DNA from: Marinifilum sp.
Lineage (GTDB): Bacteria; Bacteroidota; Bacteroidia; Bacteroidales; CG2-30-32-10
Length of the DNA: 43,625 nt
Assembly: GCA_020718065.1 (NCBI GenBank)
Contig: DYDE01000018.1
Coordinates: 1-43,625 of the forward strand
Reading direction: 5' to 3'
The position numbers and the translations under genes were made by a program. Of this stretch, positions 8,446 to 19,278 are shown in pieces; position 1 is the first letter of the stretch; each line of letters opens with the position of its first letter. A model generated the notes under the pieces. The model was not told the origin of the DNA. It saw only the letters and a list, made by a program, of their open reading frames with translations, and made no database searches.

Positions 8446-11400
8446 TTATTTAGCAAGTATTATTTTAAGTTTACTGATTGCTTCACTAATTTGCCTGATA
8501 TGAAAGATAGTAAGATTTAATTTTTGGTTAATTTCTTTCATTACACAATCTTTGGAATACTTTTTAATAAAATTGAGTACATTGGTAAACTGATCGGATT
8601 GAAAATAATCAGATTGGGCATTTGTAATAAAGTTACCTATCATTTTTCCATTTTTAAGCACAATTTTTTCAAAGCCAATTTCTTTTGCCAACCAACGAAG
8701 TCTAATGGTATCAATCAATTCTTCACTTTGCTTGGGAAGTTGTCCAAACCTGTCGATAAGTCGTAAGCGGAACTCCTGTAATACGTTTTCATTTTCTATG
8801 TTATCCAACTCCTTATACAATGCAATACGTTCTTTTACATTGTTTACATAATTATCGGGAATTAGTATTTCCAAATCGGTTTCAATTTGACATTCTTTAA
8901 CAAATTCCTTAACCGGTTCATCAGAAAATGTTTCCTTAAAATCAGTTTCTCTGAGTTCTGCAAGGGCTTCGTCAAGGATCTTGTGGTACATTTCAAAACC
9001 AATATCTGCTATAAAACCGCTTTGTTCTGCACCAAGCAAATTTCCAGCTCCTCGTATATCCAAATCGCGCATTGCAATATTAAAACCACTTCCCAGTTCA
9101 GAAAACTCTTCAATAGCTTTTAATCTTTTTCTTGCTTCATCGGTTAAAACTGATAATGCTGGTGCCAGAAGATAACAAAATGACTTTTTATTGGTTCTTC
9201 CAACCCTTCCTCTCATCTGATGCAGATCGCTTAGACCATAATGATGTGCTTCATTAATTATAATGGTATTGGCATTTGGTATATCCAAGCCAGACTCAAT
9301 AATGGTAGTGGCAACCAACACATCAAAATCTCCACTGATAAAATCTACCATCACCTGTTCGAGTTTTTTCCCATCCATTTGGCCATGACCAATAGTTACT
9401 TTAACATCAGGACAAAGACGTTGAATCATTCCTGAAATATCCATTATGTTTTGCACCCGGTTGTGAACAAAGAATACCTGTCCTCCCCTGCTTATTTCAT
9501 ACATAATAGCATCACGGATAATTTCTTCGCTGAAAGAATGAAGTTCAGTATGTACTGGAAAACGATTAGGTGGAGGTGTATTGATAATAGACAAATCTCT
9601 TGCACCCATTAATGAAAATTGCAAGGTACGTGGAATTGGTGTTGCTGTTAGTGTTAAAGTATCAACATTAACTTTAATTTTCTTAAGTTTTTCTTTCACA
9701 GAAACTCCGAACTTCTGTTCTTCGTCAATTATTAATAATCCTAAATCTTTGAACTCAATATCTGCACTTACCAGACGGTGTGTACCAATAAGTATATCAA
9801 CTTTACCTTCTTTCAGATCAGTGAGTGTTTTATGTTGTTCTCTTGTAGATTTAAAACGGTTGATATAATCAACTTTGCAAGGAAATTCTTTTAGTCTTTC
9901 ACGAAAAGTGTTATAATGCTGTAAAGCAAGAATAGTTGTTGGTACAAGAACCGCAACTTGTTTGCTATCGCATACTGCTTTAAATGCTGCCCTGATTGCA
10001 ATTTCAGTCTTTCCAAATCCTACATCTCCACATATCAATCTATCCATTGGAAACTCTGCTTCCATATCTTTTTTAAAATCCACTGTGGCTTTCACCTGGT
10101 CAGGTGTATCTTCATAAATAAAAGATGCTTCAAGCTCATTTTGCATATAATTATCCGGAAGAAACTGAAATGCTTTCGTGGTTTTGCGTTCGGCATAGAG
10201 CTTAATCAAATCTTTGGCAATATCCTTAACTTTTTGCTTTGTTTTTTGTTTAAGGTTGTTCCATACATTAGAACCCAGGCGATGAAGTGTTGGTTCTGCT
10301 CCTTCTTTGCCGGCATATTTAGAAATACGATGTAATGAGTGAATGCTCACATAAAGTATATCGCTGTCTTTATAAGTTATTCTCAGGGCTTCCTGCGGTT
10401 TGCCATTTACATCGATTTTTTCTAATCCATCGAAGCGGCCAATACCATGATCTATATGTGTAACATAATCGCCGGGTTTCAGATTGGCAATATCTCTTAC
10501 ACTCATCGCATCCTTGCTTTTAAAACTATCTTTGAGATGGAAATGATGGTAACGTTCAAATATCTGGTGATCTGTATAACATGCTATTTTCAGATCTCTA
10601 TCAACAAAGCCTTCGTGCAAAGCAATGTTAACTGTCTCAAATTCTATTTTTTCATTGATTTGTCTGTTCTTAAGAACATCATCAAAAATAGTATGCAATC
10701 GTTCGACCTGTTTTGCATTATCGGCAATCAAAAGGTTGGTATATTTAAGCTTCTGGTTTTCGAGCAAATTGCTGATTATAAGATCAAAATTTTTGTTAAA
10801 AACAGGTTGTGGAGAAGTATTGTATTCAAAAGTCTGATCGGGTTTAAAATAGAATTGCCTGCCTATTTCTATAATTTGAAAATTAAGAATTTCTTTTGCA
10901 AAAGCTGATTCGTTCAAATATAGCTCGGCTGGTGATAAATGTTTTAATGTTCCAGAAAAAGATTCATATGCCTCAGATGCTTTTTCATATTCGGTTTTCA
11001 ATCTGTCGCAGGCAAACCCAAAATCGTTTATCCAAATAACACTGCTTGCTGGAATAAAAGAAAGGAAAGATTCTCTTTGTTCTTTAATAATTCTGTCCTG
11101 GATATTTGGAAGTATATTAATTTTTTCAAGTTTATCAACTGAGAGCTGGTTTTCATAATCAAATGTACGTATAGATTCTATTTCATCACCAAAAAACTCA
11201 ATACGATAGGGTAAATCATTGGCATAGGAAAAGAAATCAACAATACCTCCACGAATAGAATAAGTTCCGGGTTCTACTACAAAGTCAGTAAACTCAAAAC
11301 CATATTCAGAAAGCAATTCGGTGATAAAGTTCAATGAAACTTTTTCGCCTACATGAAGCTTCATGGTATTTTCGGTAAGGTATTTTTTTGTAATTACCTT

Positions 11401-11835
11401 CTCAGAAAGTGCTTCTGGGTATGTTACTATAATAGGGTAATTGTTTTCTGTATTAATACGGTTTAAAACTTCTGTCCGTGCAAGCACATTGGCATTGTCT
11501 ATCTCTTCATAATGATATGGTTTTTTGTAGGAAGTAGGAAAAAACAATACCCTTTTCTTGTCATAATTGAGCGATTGTTCCCCAAACAGGTTTTCAAGAT
11601 CATTGTACAAATAAGCTGCAACTTCTTTATCATTTAAAATAAACAACTGGGTTTTCTTCGATTTTTCCATTGCAGCAGATGCAATTAGAGCAATAGCAGA
11701 ACCCACCAATCCTTTTAATTGAATACGAAATAAGTTTTTAGCAGAAAGGAGTTCTGTTACTTTTTCGGTGTGTATGTTTTTCCGATATAAAGAAAGTAAT
11801 GCCTGGGAATTCAAAGTAGAAAATTTGAAGTGCAA
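8446..11835 (-). CDS. mfd: Transcription-repair coupling factor Mfd
   Basis: This 1129-residue SF2 translocase removes RNA polymerase stalled at lesions and recruits UvrA. The N-terminal UvrB-homology module spans about 20-300. The RNA-polymerase-interacting CarD-like domain (LKPGDYVTHIDHGIGRFDG) begins near 452. The Walker A GDVGFGKTE is at 603-611 and the DEEQ box at 704-707. The TRCF C-terminal domain ends the protein. Length matches the family. The listed start is TTG. An in-frame stop lies just upstream and no ATG or GTG is near, but TAATTTTG at 11833..11840 overlaps this TTG and would be a perfect -7 element. If so, translation must begin further in, for example at the TTG of codon 8. 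It is probably monocistronic. Confidence 0.95.
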   Translation of the reverse strand: MHFKFSTLNSQALLSLYRKNIHTEKVTELLSAKNLFRIQLKGLVGSAIALIASAAMEKSKKTQLFILNDKEVAAYLYNDLENLFGEQSLNYDKKRVLFFPTSYKKPYHYEEIDNANVLARTEVLNRINTENNYPIIVTYPEALSEKVITKKYLTENTMKLHVGEKVSLNFITELLSEYGFEFTDFVVEPGTYSIRGGIVDFFSYANDLPYRIEFFGDEIESIRTFDYENQLSVDKLEKINILPNIQDRIIKEQRESFLSFIPASSVIWINDFGFACDRLKTEYEKASEAYESFSGTLKHLSPAELYLNESAFAKEILNFQIIEIGRQFYFKPDQTFEYNTSPQPVFNKNFDLIISNLLENQKLKYTNLLIADNAKQVERLHTIFDDVLKNRQINEKIEFETVNIALHEGFVDRDLKIACYTDHQIFERYHHFHLKDSFKSKDAMSVRDIANLKPGDYVTHIDHGIGRFDGLEKIDVNGKPQEALRITYKDSDILYVSIHSLHRISKYAGKEGAEPTLHRLGSNVWNNLKQKTKQKVKDIAKDLIKLYAERKTTKAFQFLPDNYMQNELEASFIYEDTPDQVKATVDFKKDMEAEFPMDRLICGDVGFGKTEIAIRAAFKAVCDSKQVAVLVPTTILALQHYNTFRERLKEFPCKVDYINRFKSTREQHKTLTDLKEGKVDILIGTHRLVSADIEFKDLGLLIIDEEQKFGVSVKEKLKKIKVNVDTLTLTATPIPRTLQFSLMGARDLSIINTPPPNRFPVHTELHSFSEEIIRDAIMYEISRGGQVFFVHNRVQNIMDISGMIQRLCPDVKVTIGHGQMDGKKLEQVMVDFISGDFDVLVATTIIESGLDIPNANTIIINEAHHYGLSDLHQMRGRVGRTNKKSFCYLLAPALSVLTDEARKRLKAIEEFSELGSGFNIAMRDLDIRGAGNLLGAEQSGFIADIGFEMYHKILDEALAELRETDFKETFSDEPVKEFVKECQIETDLEILIPDNYVNNVKERIALYKELDNIENENVLQEFRLRLIDRFGQLPKQSEELIDTIRLRWLAKEIGFEKIVLKNGKMIGNFITNAQSDYFQSDQFTNVLNFIKKYSKDCVMKEINQKLNLTIFHIRQISEAISKLKIILAK

Positions 11836-12129
11836 AATTATAAACTTATTTCCTTATTTATTCAAAATATTAAAATAAGCTGTATCATTCATAAAATCTC
11901 TAATGAGTTTGCAAAGAAAACATATAATCTACAATTGATGACGATTATATTTATTAACTGAAGATAGGGAGGGACTTAAGGAGTAGAACAACGATGATGT
12001 TTTGAGCATAGATGAATAATGACTATTTGGGTAAGATTATTTTACTATGTAACCCAAAGTATTTCAAAAGAAAATATAAGAAATTTTTAAATAGTTTTGG
12101 TGCAATTTCTTTAATAAATGAAATTTTAG

Positions 12130-14223
12130 TTAGTTCTTTAATACAATAAGCTTCTTTTCAAATTGCTCACCATTTTTGAATATTACTTTGGCAATATAAA
12201 CTTCTTGTTGTAAATTAGTAATGTCAATGATTGTATTAGATTGTTGTATATTTTGCTCAAGAACTTTTTCCCCTTGCAAGTTGTATAAATATAAAATGCT
12301 ACCCTCATAGTCGCCTAAATTTGCAGGTATTATTTCAATCATCAGATAATTTAATGCAGGGTTGGGGTAAACAGAAAAGAGATTATCGTTGGTGTATTTT
12401 GTTTTTTCAAACCATTGTTCACCTCCATTTGTAGTTTTTAATATTGTCCCATTTTCTCCAACAATATAGCCAATATCCATATTTGTAAAATAAACGGAAT
12501 ATAACCAGTTATTTGCACCGCTGATTTGTTCAATCCAGTTTTCACCACCATTGGTAGTTTTTAATATTAATCCCTTAAAATTATTTTCATACCAATTCCA
12601 TTTTGCCCCCACTACATATCCGATATTTATATTAGTAAAATAAATAGAACTTAATTCGCAATTGGAACTATACTTTCTATTCCAGTTTTCTCCACCATCT
12701 GTTGTTTTAAAAATGCTACTACCTGCGGCAATATAAAAAGTATTTGCATCATTAAAAAAAAAGGACCAATAATTTTCAAAATTTCCAACACATATTTCGG
12801 TCCAATTATTTCCACCATCTGTGGTTTTTAGTATTGCATCAATATATCCAGCAATATAACCATTGCTCACATCAGTAAAGTAAACAGCATTTAAATCATG
12901 ATCTGTACCACATGAAAGTGAAGCCCAATTGTTCCCAGCATTAGTGGTTTTTAAAATAGTGCCACTATCACCAACTGCTATACAAGTATTGTCACCAACA
13001 GAACAAATAGAAAACAAGTTTTTTGTTGTGCCACTTTCTTGATTTGTCCAATTGATACCAAAATTGGTGGTTTTAAGAATAGTTCCGTTTTTTCCAACAG
13101 CTATTGCCGTATTTTTATTTAAAAGACACAAAAAAAATAAATCGTTATTATTAACACTTAATTGAGAATTCCAATTTAACCCTCCATTTGTTGTTGATAA
13201 AACAGCACCATTTCCTCCAACAGCTATACCTGAATTTGAATCTGTAAACCGCACAGAAGAAAGCCAATAGTTGGTTCCTTTTTTTAATGATTCCCAATTT
13301 GAACCAGCATTTGTTGTTTTATAAATTTTACCATATTCTCCAACAATATAACCTGTATTGACATCAGAAAAGCATATAGATGTTAATGAATCACTTGTAT
13401 TTACGGATTGAGAAACCCAATCTGTACCACCATTAGTTGTTTTGAGGATTGCTCCTGAAAGACCAACCACATACCCTGTATTAACGTCAGTAAAATATAT
13501 TGAGGTTATAAGATTAGGAGCGTAGCATAAACTGGAAGACCATGAACTCCCTCCATTCGTTGTTTTATTTACCCAATTACTTACAAATCCATAACCTATA
13601 TTCGAATCTAAAAAGAATATGGAGTTAAAATAACATTTAGCATAACTGAACCAAGTGATTCCAGCATTTGTTGTTTTTAAAACACCACCTTCACCACAAA
13701 TATAGCCGGTAGTTTCATTTGTAAAACTAATAGAATTAAATCTATTATAAGGTGCGATTATATTTTTTGTCCAGTTCTTACCGGCATTCGTTGTTTTGAA
13801 AACGGTGCTGTATTTTCCAATAATAAATCCAAGGTTTTTATTGATAAAATAAATTGAATTCAAATGATAGAAATTTTCATTTGATAAAACAGACCAGTTT
13901 TCACCCCCATTGGTGGTTGATAAAATATTACTAAACCCTTTAGGTTGTTCTGTACCTATAATATAACCATTGTCAGTATCTGTAAAAAAAATGTTTGTTA
14001 AATCACATGTTGTACCACTTATTTGTGAAGTCCAATTTACTCCTCCATTAGTAGTTTTTATTATTGTTCCATAGTCGCCAACTGCATATACAGTATTGGC
14101 ATCAATAGAAAATACCACATTTAAAGAGTTTCCCTGAGGTAAAGGGTTTTGCCAAACCCATTGTGCACAAATAAAGTTAGAAAAAGACAAGAAATACAAT
14201 AGGAAGATGTAAACTATTCGCAT
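12130..14223 (-). CDS. Secreted YCF48-like double beta-propeller with T9SS sorting domain
   Basis: This is a 697-residue exported protein. A signal peptide ends at FICAQ (about residue 21). The body has 14 repeats of about 40-50 residues with the signature KTTNxGxxW preceded by a YxVGxxGxxxK strand, as in YCF48/Hcf136-like and BNR propellers. Fourteen repeats would make two seven-bladed propellers. After about residue 610 it has a T9SS sorting domain beginning FSVYPNPALN and ending QFEKKLIVLKN. The family is used for export and surface display; no substrate is known. It has its own -7 element and no close co-directional partner. Confidence 0.85.
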   Translation of the reverse strand: MRIVYIFLLYFLSFSNFICAQWVWQNPLPQGNSLNVVFSIDANTVYAVGDYGTIIKTTNGGVNWTSQISGTTCDLTNIFFTDTDNGYIIGTEQPKGFSNILSTTNGGENWSVLSNENFYHLNSIYFINKNLGFIIGKYSTVFKTTNAGKNWTKNIIAPYNRFNSISFTNETTGYICGEGGVLKTTNAGITWFSYAKCYFNSIFFLDSNIGYGFVSNWVNKTTNGGSSWSSSLCYAPNLITSIYFTDVNTGYVVGLSGAILKTTNGGTDWVSQSVNTSDSLTSICFSDVNTGYIVGEYGKIYKTTNAGSNWESLKKGTNYWLSSVRFTDSNSGIAVGGNGAVLSTTNGGLNWNSQLSVNNNDLFFLCLLNKNTAIAVGKNGTILKTTNFGINWTNQESGTTKNLFSICSVGDNTCIAVGDSGTILKTTNAGNNWASLSCGTDHDLNAVYFTDVSNGYIAGYIDAILKTTDGGNNWTEICVGNFENYWSFFFNDANTFYIAAGSSIFKTTDGGENWNRKYSSNCELSSIYFTNINIGYVVGAKWNWYENNFKGLILKTTNGGENWIEQISGANNWLYSVYFTNMDIGYIVGENGTILKTTNGGEQWFEKTKYTNDNLFSVYPNPALNYLMIEIIPANLGDYEGSILYLYNLQGEKVLEQNIQQSNTIIDITNLQQEVYIAKVIFKNGEQFEKKLIVLKN

Positions 14224-14249
14224 GAGATTATTAAATTAGTATAAATAAA

Positions 14250-14257
14250 CAAAATTA
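14250..14257 (-). promoter_or_regulatory. Predicted -7 element of the YCF48-like gene
   Basis: On the minus strand TAATTTTG matches TAnnTTTG, 26 bases before the ATG at 14223. No -33 element was identified. Confidence 0.4.
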
Positions 14258-14511
14258 GAAATTATAGGATCTTTATCCAGTAATTTAAAATTGAAATATA
14301 AACAAATTATAAATATTGTTAAGACTAAAAATAAATAAAAGTTATACTTTAATAAAGACTTAATATGTAGCATTTTTTATAGAATAATTTTATAACTAAA
14401 AAATCGATATTCATTATAATCCATGATCAATGTTCCAATTTGCCATTTCAGCGCTAATGAAAACAATTATTAGCAACCCCAAATAATTTAACATTTTCAT
14501 TTCAGATTTTC

Positions 14512-15228
14512 TTAATCTTTAACGCAGCGAACAGATAAACCAGATCGTTTATAGTTATTTAATATGCGAATACTGCTATCAAGATAAAACATATACCAAT
14601 AACTGCCTTGATATTCATTAATTTCTGAAGCACTCCACCAAAAACCACCACATTTTTCTCCAAAAAAAGTTCCATTATAGTAACGATAACCTCCTGGTAG
14701 AGCAGTGAAAACAGTTTCATTGGTTGCTCCTTTATTAGGGTTTAACCAATGTGTAAATCCAGTCTCTTTTAGTTTTCCACCTGCTACGTTTTCTCCTCCT
14801 AAAAATGAAATTAGGGTTTCCCAATCTGAATCAGTTGGTACATGCCATCCAGATGGACATAATTTGCCGGTATTTATAACAAACCAATTGTACAGCGCAC
14901 CATAGTTATTGCCATAAGTTGCCTGATTGTCATTATACCAACAATAAGCAGGAGTATAAAGATTGCTCCATATAATACTATCGTTAATAAAAGGAATAGC
15001 TATACCATCATTAAATTTTGTTGTTTTTAAGTTTTCTGCCATCCACCATTGATTACCGATTTTTATTGTCTTATAGGTGTTTCCATCAATATCAGTAACT
15101 GTACCGGTTGTTGTATTTGATAAGGGGTCATTTTCTTCCTTGTCTTTTTTCTTACAAGCATTGGTAAGCAATAAACACATACCAAATATTACAAATAAGT
15201 ATATATAATAAGTCGTTTTCTTTTCCAT
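14512..15228 (-). CDS. FISUMP-domain lipoprotein
   Basis: This is a 238-residue lipoprotein. The hydrophobic leader ends in the lipobox LTNAC, followed by KKKDKEEND. From about residue 40 it carries the Fibrobacter succinogenes major paralogous domain. Recognisable parts are DIDGNTYKTIKIGNQWWMAENL near the start, GALYNW, CPSGWHVPTDSDWETL, LPGGYR, FWWSAS and the terminal GLSVRCVKD. The family is abundant on Bacteroidota and Fibrobacterota surfaces and has a C-type-lectin-like fold; its role is unknown. It is flanked by about 290 and 210 bp of non-coding sequence. Confidence 0.88.
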   Translation of the reverse strand: MEKKTTYYIYLFVIFGMCLLLTNACKKKDKEENDPLSNTTTGTVTDIDGNTYKTIKIGNQWWMAENLKTTKFNDGIAIPFINDSIIWSNLYTPAYCWYNDNQATYGNNYGALYNWFVINTGKLCPSGWHVPTDSDWETLISFLGGENVAGGKLKETGFTHWLNPNKGATNETVFTALPGGYRYYNGTFFGEKCGGFWWSASEINEYQGSYWYMFYLDSSIRILNNYKRSGLSVRCVKD

Positions 15229-15440
15229 ACAAAATTTATAAATTTAAATTGTTATTGTTCGGGAGCTACTCATTGGTTTTTAAAATATAATGAATTACTT
15301 TACAAGTTTAAGCACTATGTATTTATCATCTTCAACATTACAATAAACTTTATAATTAAATATAATGTTAGCAATACACATAGGTTCTGATTAGTTCTCA
15401 CTGTAAACAGAGATTTTTATTAAACGCATTCACATATAAT

Positions 15441-16565
15441 TTACTCTCCGCCTTCAAAAAAACTTCCAAAAACAGCCAGTCGTTTTCCGGTTGCTGCATC
15501 AAACAACTGTACATAGTCGCTTGCTGTTTCGTTGCCTTCCATAATAAGTTTATCCTTATACATGCTTAAAGTAACTTTGTTGTAGTATTCGGAATGAGAA
15601 GCCATAACCTGCTTAACATCTGCTGTCCATTTCATTTTTCCGGTTTGAAGATCGAAACATTGCAGGCTCGAACCGGTTGCAATCGGATGATAATTAGCAA
15701 TAAAAAGCAATTTGTCTTTTAGAATAAATTCACAAGCTGGATTTCCATTCTTAATTTCAAATTCATATTTTGTATTATCAATCATCTGAACAGAGAAATG
15801 ATCATTAAGTTGGGTGACGAAACCGGCAAGATTTTTTTCGTTTTCATCAAGTATCAAACCATTGGCGGTTTTATCATATTCGGTGATAGCAAAATCATCC
15901 ATTGATAATACAACTGTTTTTGATTTTTCTGCAAATCCGATATGCGACGTAAAAACCATCTGAGAAGCAGTTAAATCAGTAAAATATAAATAACGATGAT
16001 GATAATCGGTTTTTGGTTCGGGATGTGTAACGAAGGTATGTTCAATTTCTTTGCGCATCAATTCTTTTCCTTCCGAATTATACTTACAAATAACATAATG
16101 CGTGGTGTACATATCTTCCATAAACATAATTACATCGCTCTTGTATGGAAGCAGATGAATATAATACTCATGAACTTCGGGCAATGGTCTCTCTACTGGT
16201 AGTTTTACAGTGTTAACAAGCTTTTCACCTTCGAAAATATTTATATTATAAATACCCTTTTCCTTGTTGTTTTCTACTTTAAAAGTCCTTCCATTCAGTG
16301 AAACTGTATCAGAAACAGGATTAATAAAACGATGTGCATATTTGGAACAGTTTTTAAAAGTAGTTGATGGTACCCGACCAACCAGAGAATAATCATTCTT
16401 ATCGAGATCGATATAACGAACCCCGGTCTCTAACGACCCAAACAAATACAAATTACTGTATTCAACTGTATCTATTGTTTGACTTTTTTCTGGTTCTGAT
16501 TTTGAAGATTGCAAGCCTGTGCAGGAAAATAAAATCAGAAATGAGATTGAGAATAGTATGTTCAT
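15441..16565 (-). CDS. PQQ-like beta-propeller lipoprotein, function unknown
   Basis: The reading frame is open back to 16622, but residue 20 of that frame begins a textbook lipoprotein leader (MNILFSISFLILFSCTG). The start was therefore placed at 16565, giving 374 residues. The mature part has strands such as LQCFDLQTGKMKWTADV and QLFDAATGKRLAVFGS, typical of PQQ-like or six-bladed propellers. No enzyme motif is visible. It probably faces the periplasm or cell surface. It lies 130 bp downstream of guaB on the same strand and could be read through from it. Confidence 0.75.
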   Translation of the reverse strand: MNILFSISFLILFSCTGLQSSKSEPEKSQTIDTVEYSNLYLFGSLETGVRYIDLDKNDYSLVGRVPSTTFKNCSKYAHRFINPVSDTVSLNGRTFKVENNKEKGIYNINIFEGEKLVNTVKLPVERPLPEVHEYYIHLLPYKSDVIMFMEDMYTTHYVICKYNSEGKELMRKEIEHTFVTHPEPKTDYHHRYLYFTDLTASQMVFTSHIGFAEKSKTVVLSMDDFAITEYDKTANGLILDENEKNLAGFVTQLNDHFSVQMIDNTKYEFEIKNGNPACEFILKDKLLFIANYHPIATGSSLQCFDLQTGKMKWTADVKQVMASHSEYYNKVTLSMYKDKLIMEGNETASDYVQLFDAATGKRLAVFGSFFEGGE

Positions 16566-16695
16566 GATTTTTAAATTGGTTGATTTCAAATGACTATTAA
16601 TTTCATTACTACTTATAACCAAGATCTATAAATACATTAACAATTTTCATCAACTTCAACTAAAAAAGCATGCTAATGCAACGGAATTTTTATTA

Positions 16696-18189
16696 TTAAC
16701 TCTTTTCTTTAAGAATTACATCATGTGCTCCACCCTCTATAATGCTTGTTGATGACACCAATGTTATTCTGGCTTTAGATTTTAGATCTGGTATTGTGAT
16801 GCTGCCACAACTACACATGGTTGATTTAATCTTCCCTAATGTGATTTCTAAATTATCCTTAAGTTTGCCAGCATAAGGAACATAACTATCTACTCCCTCT
16901 TCAAATTTAAGGCTATTGGTTCCACCCATATCATATCTTTCCCAGTTACGTGCACGGTTAGATCCCTCTCCCCAATATTCTTTCACATAATTACCTCCAA
17001 CCATCAGTTTTTTTGTTGGGCTTTCATCAAAACGGGCAAAGTACCTGCCCATCATAATAAAGTCTGCTCCCATTGCCAAAGCAAGAACCATATGGTAATC
17101 CTGAACTATTCCACCATCCGAACAAATTGGAATATAAATACCTGTTTTATTATAATACTCATCCCTGGCTTGGGCTACTTCAATAATAGCTGTTGCCTGA
17201 CCTCTGCCTATTCCCTTTTGTTCTCTTGTGATACAAATGGAACCTCCTCCAATGCCAACCTTCACAAAGTCTGCTCCTGCATTTGCCAAATAAAGGAATC
17301 CTTCTTTGTCAACAACATTGCCTGCACCAATTTTCATTGTATCTCCATAGTTGTTTCTGACAAATGCTATCGTTTCTTTTTGCCATTCCGAAAAACCATC
17401 AGAGGAATCGATACACAATACATCAACCCCAGCATTAACCAACATTGGCACACGCTCTGTATAATCTCTTGTATTGATGCCTGCTCCTACAATCAATCTC
17501 TTGTGCGAATCTAATAGTTCATTTGGATTTTCTTTATGGTTATCATAATCTTTTCTGAAAACAAAGTATTTTAATCTTTGACCATCATCAATGATAGGGA
17601 GAGCATTTAGCTTATGGTCCCAAATTATATCATTGGCTTCATTTAAAGTTAGTCCAAACTTACCTGTGATCAAATTTGAAAAAGGGGTCATAAAATCCTT
17701 AACCTTTTTGTCCAAATTGTCTTTATTTGGGCGATAATCTCTGCCTGTAACTATACCCTGTAATTTTCCATTAGAAGAACCATCATCGGTTATGCCTATT
17801 GTAGAAAAACCTGTTCTTTCTTTGAGTTCAATTACATCCTTTAAGGTATGTTCGGGTGTTAAATTTGCATTGCTTACTACAAATCCGGCTTTAAACTTTT
17901 TCACTTTTCTTACCATATCGGCTTGCTGTTCTATTGATTGCGAACCAAAAATGAAAGACAATCCTCCATTACGTGCCAATGCAATAGCCATATTGTTATC
18001 GGAAACCGATTGCATAATTGCAGATACAAAGGGTATATTAAGTTCTATATCTGATGATTGTCCTTTATGATATTTTACCAAAGCAGTTTTCAAGCTGACC
18101 TTATCGGGAAAACAATCCTTGGTTGTTAATCCTGGTATTAACAAATATTCATTAAAAGTTCTGGAGGTGTCATTTATAATATATGCCAT
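16696..18189 (-). CDS. guaB: IMP dehydrogenase
   Basis: This is a 497-residue TIM-barrel enzyme that oxidises IMP to XMP with NAD+, the committed step to GMP. The catalytic loop [10 protein letters not shown] carries Cys319. A CBS pair occupies about 105-220 (GIVTGRD, then LPIIDDG). The nucleotide-binding SDGGI and GADFIMMGR motifs are present, followed by a [11 protein letters not shown] flap. The flap differs from the usual GMGS...RY form, placing it in a divergent IMPDH subgroup. Length is normal. A -7 element lies 33 bases upstream. Confidence 0.88.
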   Translation of the reverse strand: MAYIINDTSRTFNEYLLIPGLTTKDCFPDKVSLKTALVKYHKGQSSDIELNIPFVSAIMQSVSDNNMAIALARNGGLSFIFGSQSIEQQADMVRKVKKFKAGFVVSNANLTPEHTLKDVIELKERTGFSTIGITDDGSSNGKLQGIVTGRDYRPNKDNLDKKVKDFMTPFSNLITGKFGLTLNEANDIIWDHKLNALPIIDDGQRLKYFVFRKDYDNHKENPNELLDSHKRLIVGAGINTRDYTERVPMLVNAGVDVLCIDSSDGFSEWQKETIAFVRNNYGDTMKIGAGNVVDKEGFLYLANAGADFVKVGIGGGSICITREQKGIGRGQATAIIEVAQARDEYYNKTGIYIPICSDGGIVQDYHMVLALAMGADFIMMGRYFARFDESPTKKLMVGGNYVKEYWGEGSNRARNWERYDMGGTNSLKFEEGVDSYVPYAGKLKDNLEITLGKIKSTMCSCGSITIPDLKSKARITLVSSTSIIEGGAHDVILKEKS

Positions 18190-18214
18190 TGTTGTTTTCT
18201 TTAAAATAATTTTC

Positions 18215-18222
18215 CAAATTTA
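18215..18222 (-). promoter_or_regulatory. Predicted -7 element of guaB
   Basis: On the minus strand TAAATTTG matches TAnnTTTG, 25 bases before the ATG at 18189. The -33 element is not clear. Confidence 0.4.
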
Positions 18223-18425
18223 TAAAAAATCTGAAAGTTTTTTGTTTATATGTTTAATAATGTGGAGTTGGGGTTACATAGCTTTATGTATAACATTCAC
18301 TGGTTCTGCTATTCGGGCGATTATCAAAAACTTTCCCTATTTATTGTTGTTTAAATTTATTCTTCCATTAACAGAAGACCATAAACACTTGAAAGTCGGC
18401 AAGTAATAACGTTTGTTTTTTTTCT

Positions 18426-19097
18426 TCATTGTTTATTTATTTCATCAATTGTATAATCTTTATAATCAATCCCAATTAACTTAGAATATTCTTCAATGGT
18501 GGTTGTAAATCCAATAGCTTTTCTAAGTTCATTAACATTCTTAGGATCTTTAATTGGCCATATAAACATAACCCACTCTTCTTTACCTGTTTCTTCGTTT
18601 TTTAACAATCTTCCATAACCTTGCGAACCATATATTTGTTCCAATCCTTTATACATTAACAATCTATCTTCCATCATTGCAACAAGGTGCATAGGTATTT
18701 CATTATCTTCTCCTGCTTTTTTTATAATAGGAAAGTATTTTTCAATTTCATTGGAATGTTGAATAACATACCAGGCTGACTTATTGGTAGATTCTCCAAC
18801 AAGTGTTTTTCCCGGATAGCCATATTTTTCAATAATTTCTTTAATTACTATTAAGTTGAGACTGTCTTGGGCTTTGATAATTTCAAATTCATTTTTGGTA
18901 TATTCTTCCTCAGAAAAACCGAATTCACTAAGAACTTGTAGTTTTTTTTCTTTGGTTACATCGGGTTGTGATATTTCCCTAAATGCCTGGTCCTTGTAAT
19001 AGATGGAATCAAGTTGCTTCTTTAATGTTAAATTTATTTCCTGGGCTCTTATACCAGAAATAATTGAAATTAATATTATAGAAAAAAATAGTTTCAT
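18426..19097 (-). CDS. Exported DUF6624-type protein
   Basis: This is a 223-residue protein with a short signal peptide (MKLFFSIILISIISGIRA). The middle matches my memory of the DUF6624 pattern: LDSIYYKDQ near the start, KYGYPGKTLVGESTN, MEDRLLMYKGLEQIYGSQGYG, and a WPIKDPKNVNELRKAIGF end. No biochemical role is known for the family. It is probably periplasmic. It is followed by 230 bp without a gene and preceded by the broken HAD gene. Confidence 0.7.
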   Translation of the reverse strand: MKLFFSIILISIISGIRAQEINLTLKKQLDSIYYKDQAFREISQPDVTKEKKLQVLSEFGFSEEEYTKNEFEIIKAQDSLNLIVIKEIIEKYGYPGKTLVGESTNKSAWYVIQHSNEIEKYFPIIKKAGEDNEIPMHLVAMMEDRLLMYKGLEQIYGSQGYGRLLKNEETGKEEWVMFIWPIKDPKNVNELRKAIGFTTTIEEYSKLIGIDYKDYTIDEINKQ

Positions 19098-19278
19098 TTT
19101 TGTTTTTAATTGGTTATATCGTTTGATGGTTTGGCGTTGTACGGGATTAAGAAGTGAATTTCTATCAGTATATAACTACTTTTAACGAACCACTAACCTT
19201 CAAAACCTCTGAAATACGCATACACTATACCATGTATTACCAACAGTGCTTTTCTTATTTTACGTTCGGAGTATCAAG

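Noticed and set aside
8524-10908. Several plus-strand open frames inside mfd
   Set aside because: They are antisense shadows of a strongly conserved gene and have no domain signatures.
14415-14501. Small membrane peptide beginning MKMLNYLGLL downstream of the FISUMP gene
   Set aside because: On careful reading the frame closes after about 15 codons.
18260-18406. Small plus-strand frame starting MWSWGYIALCITF
   Set aside because: It is about 48 codons with a hydrophobic stretch, but it has no recognisable promoter or homologue that I know and overlaps the guaB upstream region.
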